In this document: positions 31,668 through 37,259 of the stretch, in pieces
How the letters are laid out: each line of letters begins with the position of its first letter
Position numbering within the stretch: position 1 is the first letter of the stretch
Source: JAUWZS01 sp964423085
GTDB lineage: Archaea > Aenigmatarchaeota > Aenigmatarchaeia > CG10238-14 > SCSR01
Length of the DNA stretch: 37,259 bases
Assembly: GCA_964423085.1 (NCBI GenBank)
Contig: CAYRDB010000003.1
Location: 1 to 37,259, forward strand
Direction of reading: 5' to 3'
The notes under the pieces: generated by a model
Databases searched by the model: none
Seen by the model: the letters and a program-made list of their open reading frames with translations, nothing else
What the model was told of the DNA's origin: nothing
Translations under genes and position numbers: made by a program

Positions 31668-31787
31668 TCAACTCCTCACTCCATCTCTAATCCATGGAAG
31701 ACTCTGACAGGCTGTTGAAAGCCAAAGAAAATGCTTTTTACTGACAGACTCAAAATTTCACCTTGGGTTGGATGGAAATTATAAATG

Positions 31788-31908
31788 TAGTTGGCAGCGT
31801 CCTGGGTTTTCCGAGCTTGTGGCTCAGTACAGTCCAGATCGTTAAGCATCTTAATTACTGTGTTCGAGATGGGAACAGATGTTTCATGCTTGCTTTGGCC
31901 GCCAACTA
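31788..31908 (-). rRNA. rrf: 5S ribosomal RNA, unlinked from 16S/23S
   Basis: About 121 nt. Terminal stem TAGTTGGC/GCCAACTA (minus strand) closes helix I. The universally conserved block GTTCCCATCTCGAACACAG and a TTAAG loop-A/helix region are present. It stands between tRNA-Tyr and tRNA-Asp, with no 16S or 23S nearby. A TATA-like GATTTAAG at 31933-31940 is centred about 28 bases upstream, so it probably has its own promoter. Ends are set from the terminal stem and may be off by a base or two. Confidence 0.93.
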
Positions 31909-31969
31909 AATTATATTTTAACTATTATGATTCTTAAATCTTTTAAACTTAAGCTTTCGCCTTTTCATG

Positions 31970-32011
31970 GCAGAAAATAAGCGACCGAGCCCTTAGGGCA
32001 CAATCATCTGC
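31970..32011 (-). other. Imperfect hairpin between tRNA-Tyr and 5S rRNA
   Basis: An outer stem GCAGA/TCTGC and a perfect inner GCCC-TAA-GGGC hairpin (31989-31999) lie just downstream of tRNA-Tyr. It could be a processing or termination structure. It lacks the box C/D or H/ACA motifs that would make it a guide RNA. Confidence 0.25.
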
Positions 32012-32019
32012 TAATAAAG

Positions 32020-32134
32020 TCCCGTCGGGGAGAGTCGAACTCCCAACCCCCCGGTTTCTGTCAGAGCAAGAGCTACCAACAAGCGCAGTTGCGCTCGTCT
32101 ACAGCCGGATGCTCTACCATTGAGCTACAACGGG
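32020..32134 (-). tRNA. tRNA-Tyr(GTA) with 43-nt anticodon-loop intron
   Basis: Acceptor CCCGTTG/CGACGGG (C1-G72, as in archaeal tRNA-Tyr) with discriminator A, D-arm GCTC-AATGGTA-GAGC, anticodon stem TCCGG/CCGGG, loop CTGTAG-A with anticodon GTA, and T-arm GGGAG-TTCGACT-CTCCC. The intron at 32056-32098 is at the canonical 37/38 site, with a perfect BHB: central helix CTGT/ACAG and bulges AGA and AAA. Spliced length is 72 nt; CCA is not encoded. A TTTTATATT box at 32171-32179 lies about 40 bases upstream, similar to the tRNA-Asp spacing. Confidence 0.93.
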
Positions 32135-32170
32135 ATAACGCTCATGGACTAAAGAATTAATTCGATTGGG

Positions 32171-32179
32171 AATATAAAA
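32171..32179 (-). promoter_or_regulatory. TATA box of tRNA-Tyr
   Basis: TTTTATATT on the minus strand is centred about 41 bases before the tRNA-Tyr 5' end. It also overlaps the region just after the stop of the membrane protein gene. Confidence 0.5.
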
Positions 32180-32193
32180 GCGTTTGCAAAAGC

Positions 32194-33633
32194 CTACTTT
32201 ATTTCAATAGACCTTGAAGAGACCGTCTTCCTGTCCTTCTTTTTGGTGTCGAACGACATTGTCGCTCCAGGCATGCGCATGCTTCCTATTATTTCAACTT
32301 TCGGCTTTATCCTGTACGTAAGAACTCTCTCCTCCAGAGGATTGAGCGACTTTATTTTCCATATCAATGAAGTTCCTGCCGCAGTCTTCCTTATCTGAGG
32401 TGGTATAGTGTCGAACCTCTCCACAAGAGTTGCTATCGGAGAAACTGTGTCTTCTATTATAACATTCTTGATTTCCTTAAGGGTGGAGTTCTTTATTTCC
32501 AAAAGAACTACCGTTTCCTTGCCTTTCTTCATTTCTCCCATGAACCTGACGCCCTTCCTTATCTTAGGCCTGTAAACATACGAGAACGCCAGGAACACAA
32601 ACGCGGCTATGCCTATGCCGGCGACCCAGATTATTATGAACCTTATCTCATACTTTATTTCCAGGCTCTGACCAGGAGCCAGGGCGTCTACATTCCAAAC
32701 ATAAACAGTGTTTCCGTTGACAACATAAGTTGAAGTCGGCTGGTCTATTGGGTGGAAGAAATTAGCTGTGAACTCGGACACGCTTTCTGTTACATTGAAG
32801 TTGGTCTCTACAACGTTACCCTCGTTTTTAACGGTTATCGTCTGCATCTGAATGAAAGGCGTATATACTCCTGACTTTTTGAAAACCAAATCAGACAATT
32901 CGTTTACAACCAGAGACTCCTTTCTCGAATCCATGAACTTGTTTATCTCAGTCCTCAGTGTTATCTCGACCGAATAAGTTCCAGCTTCGGTATAATTTTC
33001 AAAGCAATATGTTTTTTCCAAAGTCTTTATTGACTTTGACCCTATCTCGAACACATCGTCCTCAAACCTGTTCACCACGCTATTGCCTTTTGTTATGGAT
33101 GTCTGAAGCCTGTATGTGCCTGCTTCAAACCCATCGTTTGTAATGCTCGGTCTTATCAAAATACAAGACCCTGGGGATATCGAAGTTTTGTCAATGGCGA
33201 AATCGGATATGTAAACAAGAGTCTTCCTCTTGGTCCTTACGTTTATGCTCGAAGAGCTGGAATCGTCAGTGTTCCCAGATTTTACTGACATTAAGAATGT
33301 GGACACCACTTCTTCTGCGTTAGAAGAAACTGAAAAATACAGTTTGACCGAAGCGTTGTTTCCTGCACCTATGGTGACCTTGTCCTTTTCTAAATCGGGT
33401 GTTATTCCGGACCATGTCGTAGAAGGCCATATCGATATCTGGAATGTGTCCGAAACCAGCTGGTTGTTTCTTATAACAACATCAACCGCCCCTATTTCGG
33501 TGTTGTTGACAGTTATCTCGTTGTGAGAGACAGATACATCAAAGCCAGTTTGCGCTTCTGATATCATTGGCGTAGCCAGAAAAAGAGCTGCAAACGACAG
33601 TGCCAGCACAAATATTTTTGACAATCCTTTCAT
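32194..33633 (-). CDS. Membrane-anchored Ig-like (CARDB/DUF11-like) protein
   Basis: A protein of 479 aa from ATG at 33633, with a GGTGA site seven bases upstream. A signal peptide (MKGLSKIFVLALSFAALFLATPMISEAQ) is followed by about 310 residues of beta-rich, Ig-like repeats with several possible N-glycosylation sites (NNT, NAS, NYT, NVT). One membrane helix follows (IIIWVAGIGIAAFVFLAFSYVY), then a basic stretch RPKIRKGVRF and about 120 residues of another beta-sandwich-like unit (VIIEDTVSPIATLVERFD, LIWKIKSLNPLEERVLTYRIKP). The positive-inside rule puts this last domain in the cytoplasm, which is odd for a DUF11-like fold. It may act in the cell envelope; no specific function is recognised. 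Confidence 0.75.
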   Translation of the reverse strand: MKGLSKIFVLALSFAALFLATPMISEAQTGFDVSVSHNEITVNNTEIGAVDVVIRNNQLVSDTFQISIWPSTTWSGITPDLEKDKVTIGAGNNASVKLYFSVSSNAEEVVSTFLMSVKSGNTDDSSSSSINVRTKRKTLVYISDFAIDKTSISPGSCILIRPSITNDGFEAGTYRLQTSITKGNSVVNRFEDDVFEIGSKSIKTLEKTYCFENYTEAGTYSVEITLRTEINKFMDSRKESLVVNELSDLVFKKSGVYTPFIQMQTITVKNEGNVVETNFNVTESVSEFTANFFHPIDQPTSTYVVNGNTVYVWNVDALAPGQSLEIKYEIRFIIIWVAGIGIAAFVFLAFSYVYRPKIRKGVRFMGEMKKGKETVVLLEIKNSTLKEIKNVIIEDTVSPIATLVERFDTIPPQIRKTAAGTSLIWKIKSLNPLEERVLTYRIKPKVEIIGSMRMPGATMSFDTKKKDRKTVSSRSIEIK

Positions 33634-33724
33634 CAAACATTCACCAAACGCAGACTCATTTGCATAACGGGGATTTTCTAATATAACATTAGGATTGGTA
33701 TATATTAAGTTTAATTGGGTTTAA

Positions 33725-34423
33725 TCAGGAGGCTAGCCTCTTAAGGAACTCGCTAAATGTCATTTTCGCCTTTTTATTGCTCTTCTGCCTGCTATTTGCG
33801 CTGTCTTTAAGCACGTCCTCAATGTAGTTTCCTATCTCCTTGAACTTGTATTCCTTGGTTTTGTCTCCTGGGGCAACTGCGTATGAGATGTCGTACTTGT
33901 TCCCATACTTGTCAACCGAAGTTAGCTCCTCGAAGGGTATTCTTGCTGGTTTTTTAGGAGTTTCGTCTGAATATCCAACCGGCATTATGACAACTGGCCT
34001 CAGCTGAGTGGGAATTTCTAGGACATTGCCCACGTTCTCCTCGTCGAAGGCGCCAATCCAACACGTCTTAAGACCGAGACCTTCGGCTGCTAGCATAGCC
34101 ATGGTCGCTGCGTTCGCAGTGTCCTGAACGCTGTAGAAAGCCTCGCTCCTCTTCCCATATCGCATCAGACCTTTTTCCTTGTCTATGCAGAAAACTATTA
34201 CGACTGGAGCGTCCTCTATAAATCTCTGCCTCAGAGCAGCCTCTGCCAACTTGTGCTTGACTTTCTTGTCTTTGACTACTATGAACCTCCAATCCTGCAC
34301 ATTACCAGAGGAGGGAGCTTGAGTGGCAGAATACAGCATTACTCCAATCAGCCTGTCCTCAACGGGATCGTCTCTGAAGCTTCGCGTGCTTCTCCTGTTG
34401 AACATACACTCGAAAACGTTCAT
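33725..34423 (-). CDS. Nitroreductase family protein
   Basis: FMN-dependent oxidoreductase fold, 232 aa from ATG at 34423 (a TTG at 34432 is also in frame). FNRRSTRSFRDDPVED is the N-terminal FMN-phosphate site, and ATQAPSSGNVQDWRFIVV and AAEGLGLKTCWIGAFDEENV are standard family blocks. The C-terminal approximately 70 residues (after VGYSDETPKKPARIPFEEL) are a family-variable charged extension. The substrate is unknown; members reduce nitro compounds, quinones or act in cofactor chemistry. It lies 44 bases after the 63-aa zinc-ribbon gene and may be in the same transcript. Confidence 0.9.
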   Translation of the reverse strand: MNVFECMFNRRSTRSFRDDPVEDRLIGVMLYSATQAPSSGNVQDWRFIVVKDKKVKHKLAEAALRQRFIEDAPVVIVFCIDKEKGLMRYGKRSEAFYSVQDTANAATMAMLAAEGLGLKTCWIGAFDEENVGNVLEIPTQLRPVVIMPVGYSDETPKKPARIPFEELTSVDKYGNKYDISYAVAPGDKTKEYKFKEIGNYIEDVLKDSANSRQKSNKKAKMTFSEFLKRLAS

Positions 34424-34467
34424 AATACCCAAAGAATAATTGGAGACTAAACGATTAAACTTTTACA

Positions 34468-34659
34468 TCAGAGCCTTCTAGAATAGCCGCACTTTGGGCA
34501 AACCCATATTTCAGATTCGTATCTATATTTGGCGTCTGGGTCTCCAGAAACGAGCCCCTCCTTTATCATGCTTACTTTCTCAGGATTTTTGCCACAGTTT
34601 TCGCATACGCCGAAAGTCCAAGATTCCTTTATTATTCTGTTCTTGTCTATGACCGTCAT
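34468..34659 (-). CDS. Small zinc-ribbon protein
   Basis: A 63-aa protein with CENCG and CPKCGY knuckles about 34 residues apart, forming a likely zinc ribbon, and a basic C-terminal SRRL. A CTATAAAAG box (34706-34715) lies about 50 bases upstream. Family and function are not recognised. Its codon use is like its neighbours. Confidence 0.7.
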   Translation of the reverse strand: MTVIDKNRIIKESWTFGVCENCGKNPEKVSMIKEGLVSGDPDAKYRYESEIWVCPKCGYSRRL

Positions 34660-34763
34660 TTAAACCATCAATCATCTGGTCAGATTCTAAACATGTAACC
34701 CAACTTTTATAGAAAGTTATAAGCGTGCTTTGATTTAAATCTTAAACTGTAAAGGATGATTGA

Positions 34764-36437
34764 ATGAAATACTCTAAGCTCGCCGATGTATACGAAAGAT
34801 TGGAATCAACTTCATCGAAGCTTGAGAAGAGGGACATACTATCATGCCTTCTTTCAGAGACTGAAGACAGCGAACTTGAGAAAATAGTTCTTTTGGCAAC
34901 TGGAAAGGTATATCCGATTTCTTCAGAAGACGACCTTGGAGTGGCGTCAAAAATGATAGAAAAAGCCATATCAAAATCTACCGGATTCTCGGAAAAGTCT
35001 ATAATCGAGGAGCTGAAAAAAACTGGCGACCTCGGACTGGTGGCTGAGAATTTCGTAGGGTCTAAAAAGCAGTCTACGTTGATGAAGAGGAGCCTGGATG
35101 TTGAAAGGGTGTTCAGTTGTCTGAAAAAGCTACCGGAAATAAACGGAAAGGGATCTCAGGAAAGGAAAATTAGCATAGTCGCAGAGCTTCTCTCATCAGC
35201 AACTCCAAAAGAGGCCAAATACATTGCCAGAACTGCGCTGGGCACGCTAAGGATAGGTGTTGCAGAAGGCACGCTCCGAGACGCAATTGCCAAAGCTTTC
35301 GATGTTAAAGCAGAGAACGTTGAGAATGCATGGAACATGATGCCGGACTATGCAAAAATAACAATGATAGCAAAGTCGGATGGAGACGATGGCCTCAGCA
35401 AAGTGAAAGCCAAAGTCGGAACTTCGATACAAGTTTTGCTTTGCGAAAAGGCTCCGAACCTAGAAGAAGCTTTGAAAAAGTTCGACGAGCCTGCGATAGA
35501 AGTGAAATACGACGGGGCGCGGGTTCAGATACATAAAGAGAAAGGAAAGATAACCGTTTTTACAAGAAGGTTGGAGAATGTAACAAGGCAGTTCCCAGAC
35601 CTTGTCAAAATGGCGAATTCTTCGATTAGAGCAGAAAGCTGCATATTGGACGGGGAAATGATTGGGACAGACAGCAAAACTGGAAAACCCTTGCCATTCC
35701 AGCTACTTTCACAGAGGATACAGAGAAAGTACGACGTGGATAAGATGGTGAAGGAAATACCGATACAGATAAACCTTTTCGACATTGTCTATGCGGACGG
35801 AAGGCAGCTTTTCGACATGCCTCTAAGAGAAAGGCGAAAAGTTCTTGAGGACTCGGTGAAACCTATTCCGGAAAAGTTCCAGTTCGCCAAGTGTCTTGTG
35901 AGCAATGATGTTAAAAAGGCTCAAATATTTTACGAAAATGCGCTAAAAGAAGGGCAGGAAGGGGTGATAGTAAAGAACCTCAATTCTAACTATCAGCCCG
36001 GAAGAAGAGTTGGATACTGGCTAAAGGTCAAACCTATAATGGACCCGCTTGACTTGGTGATAATAGGCGCTGAGTGGGGAACTGGCAAAAGGGCGAACTG
36101 GCTCAGCAGCTTCACTCTAGCATGTCTCGACGAAAACGCAGGGGATTTTCTGGAATGTGGAATGATGGGAACGGGTCTGACAGACGAAGAGTTCAAATCA
36201 ATGACAGAAAAACTCAAGCCTCTAATAACTGCCGATGACGGAAGGAGCGTCAAAATAGAGCCTAAGATAGTTTTCGAGATAGGATACGAAGAGATACAAA
36301 AATCGACAAAGTACAGTTCCGGATTCGCGCTTCGATTTCCTCGACTAATAAGGGACAGAAGCGCTGACAAAAGTCCGGAAGACGCCGACACAATAAGTAG
36401 GCTAGAAGAGCTCTACAAAGACCAGAAAGGCAGGTAA
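34764..36437 (+). CDS. lig: ATP-dependent DNA ligase
   Basis: Seals nicks in replication and repair through a ligase-AMP intermediate, 557 aa. The N-terminal DNA-binding domain (about 1-225) includes EAKYIARTALGTLRIGVAEGTLRDAIA. Motif I is KYDGAR with Lys248 as the adenylated residue. Further signatures are FTRRLENVT, DGEMIG, EGVIVKNLNSNYQPGRRVGYWLKVKP and WGTGKRANWLSSFTLACLD in the OB domain. Both a GGATGAT site and a TATA-like ATTTAAAT 27 bases before the ATG are visible, so the transcript could be leaderless. This is the normal archaeal replicative ligase. Confidence 0.97.
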   Translation: MKYSKLADVYERLESTSSKLEKRDILSCLLSETEDSELEKIVLLATGKVYPISSEDDLGVASKMIEKAISKSTGFSEKSIIEELKKTGDLGLVAENFVGSKKQSTLMKRSLDVERVFSCLKKLPEINGKGSQERKISIVAELLSSATPKEAKYIARTALGTLRIGVAEGTLRDAIAKAFDVKAENVENAWNMMPDYAKITMIAKSDGDDGLSKVKAKVGTSIQVLLCEKAPNLEEALKKFDEPAIEVKYDGARVQIHKEKGKITVFTRRLENVTRQFPDLVKMANSSIRAESCILDGEMIGTDSKTGKPLPFQLLSQRIQRKYDVDKMVKEIPIQINLFDIVYADGRQLFDMPLRERRKVLEDSVKPIPEKFQFAKCLVSNDVKKAQIFYENALKEGQEGVIVKNLNSNYQPGRRVGYWLKVKPIMDPLDLVIIGAEWGTGKRANWLSSFTLACLDENAGDFLECGMMGTGLTDEEFKSMTEKLKPLITADDGRSVKIEPKIVFEIGYEEIQKSTKYSSGFALRFPRLIRDRSADKSPEDADTISRLEELYKDQKGR

Positions 36438-36594
36438 AATCTTACCAGCGTCACTGCTAAAATCTTTAAGACGTTGACGAAGAACCGCCATAGTTGAGCC
36501 AAGCGGCTTGACTACTTCACAGATATAAAACTTATATATTAAATCACTAATTAGTTAAAACATAGAGACATGTTATATATTGAAGGAGATTGAA
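36438..36594. other. 157-bp intergenic region
   Basis: Spacer between the ligase and the TrmB-type gene. It contains a short imperfect hairpin (TTGAGCC-AAGC-GGCTTGA at about 36495-36512) without a following U-run, and AT-rich TATA-like elements near 36533-36541 and 36572-36580. No ORF or RNA gene is evident. Confidence 0.4.
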
Positions 36595-37259
36595 ATGATT
36601 GCCTCATCGAAAGTAATGGACGCCCTTAAGGGAATAGGCCTGAACCTTTACGAAAGGAGGTTGTGGGTCGCATTGCTTGCGAGAGGAACTTCTACTGCTG
36701 GGGAGCTTTCTGAGATAGCTAACGTTCCAAGGTCGAGGACGTACGACATACTCCAGAGCCTTGCGGACAAGGGATTTGTTGTTGTTCAGACAAGCAAGCC
36801 GATAAAATATGTTGCTGTAACTCCGGACGAGTCGCTTGAACGCGTGAAAAGGAAGCTCGAAGAGGACGTTATTGCAGTGCAGACAAGGATAGACGAGCTT
36901 AGGGCTTCTCCGGCGATGAGCGAATTGAACGAAATATTCAAAAAGGGCATGAAGATGACTACGCCAGAAGAGCTGACCGGATCGCTGAAAGGAAAGTATT
37001 CCGTCCACCAGCAGATGAACACAATGTTCAGGGAAGCCAGCAACAGCATAAACATAATAACAAACCCAGAGGGTCTTGACGAACTTGCCTTGAATCATTT
37101 TGATGCGCTGAGAAAAGCGAAGGAGCGCGGAGTCAACATAAAGATAGCTGCAAATATGCCAACTAAGATAGGAGACTCTGTAAAGACGTTCAGCAACATA
37201 GCAGAAATCAGGAATGTCAGCAGGAAGGAGCTCCCGATGGGAGGAAAATTCTTCATAGT
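36595..37259 (+). CDS. TrmB-family transcriptional regulator, 3'-truncated by window edge
   Basis: From ATG at 36595, with AGGAGAT seven bases upstream, the frame is open to the window end (221 codons). Residues 8-75 are a winged helix of the TrmB type: ALKGIGLNLYERRLWVALLARG, STAGELSEIANVPRSRTYDIL and SLADKGFVVV. A charged coiled coil follows (residues 83-110). A second domain, NTMFREASNSINIITNPEGLDEL and AKERGVNIKIAANMP, resembles the PLD-like effector domain found in many TrmB proteins. Family members control sugar or metabolic genes. The target is unknown. A TATATATT box lies near 36533-36541. Confidence 0.85.
   Translation, partial: MIASSKVMDALKGIGLNLYERRLWVALLARGTSTAGELSEIANVPRSRTYDILQSLADKGFVVVQTSKPIKYVAVTPDESLERVKRKLEEDVIAVQTRIDELRASPAMSELNEIFKKGMKMTTPEELTGSLKGKYSVHQQMNTMFREASNSINIITNPEGLDELALNHFDALRKAKERGVNIKIAANMPTKIGDSVKTFSNIAEIRNVSRKELPMGGKFFI

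Noticed and set aside
31690..31755. Box C/D guide RNA suggested by two CTGACAG repeats
   Set aside because: There is a D'-like and a D-like CTGA and a weak C' box, but no C box and the spacing is too long.
1..37259. CRISPR arrays, insertion sequences, integrases or long direct repeats
   Set aside because: None were seen on either strand; only short palindromes and RNA structures occur.

Overview
This window is a compact archaeal chromosome segment. The evidence is an archaeal-type split RNA polymerase, thermosome, proteasome beta subunit, archaeal EF-1A and EF-2, aCPSF1/FttA, eL30, tRNA introns with bulge-helix-bulge (BHB) signals, TATA boxes, and GGTGAT- or GGAGG-type ribosome binding sites. 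AUA is a heavily used Ile codon and AGG/AGA are common. Three tRNAs with four introns, very tight packing (convergent genes meeting stop to stop) and many small proteins suggest a reduced-genome archaeon, possibly DPANN (Micrarchaeota/Diapherotrites-like). That placement is inference, because no 16S rRNA is present.

Layout: 1-3984 (+) holds the 3' part of proS, psmB and the KH/beta-CASP nuclease aCPSF1 (FttA). 3985-11022 (-) is an eight-gene operon for an archaeal type IV filament of the Epd/Tad-like kind: a coiled-coil protein, two small pilin-like proteins, a secretion ATPase, two separate one-F-domain membrane platform proteins, and two further pilin-like proteins that each carry a calcium-loop motif. 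11100-12752 (-) is the thermosome. 12878-17338 is a mixed block: an HTH plus ACT-like regulator with a palindrome at its start, zinc-ribbon and other small proteins, a short O6-alkylguanine-DNA alkyltransferase, a GNAT acetyltransferase, an S66 (MccF/LD-carboxypeptidase) enzyme, a COG1395-type regulator and a Nudix hydrolase.

17353-17467 (+) is a tRNA-Ile(UAU) that appears to contain two 20-nt introns, one in the D-loop and one in the anticodon loop. It is followed by an AT-rich orphan gene and, on the other strand, a 25-codon extremely basic ORF with its own TATA box.

18408-31504 (-) is the information-processing block. In transcription order it is rpoH, rpoB'', a fused rpoB'-rpoA' gene, rpoA'', eL30, nusA-like KH, uS12, uS7, EF-2, then EF-1A (own promoter) and uS10 (own promoter). 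tRNA-Asp sits directly in front of rpoH. A free-standing 5S rRNA and tRNA-Tyr lie further upstream. 32194-34659 (-) holds a membrane-anchored Ig-like protein, a nitroreductase and a small zinc ribbon. 34764-37259 (+) holds an ATP-dependent DNA ligase and a truncated TrmB-type regulator.

The points most worth following up are the B'-A' polymerase fusion, the doubly interrupted tRNA-Ile(UAU), the tRNA-Asp-led polymerase/ribosomal operon, the hidden 25-aa basic protein, and the filament operon with calcium-binding pilin-like proteins. No CRISPR array, insertion sequence or integrase was seen, and no stretch longer than 300 bases lacks a gene.
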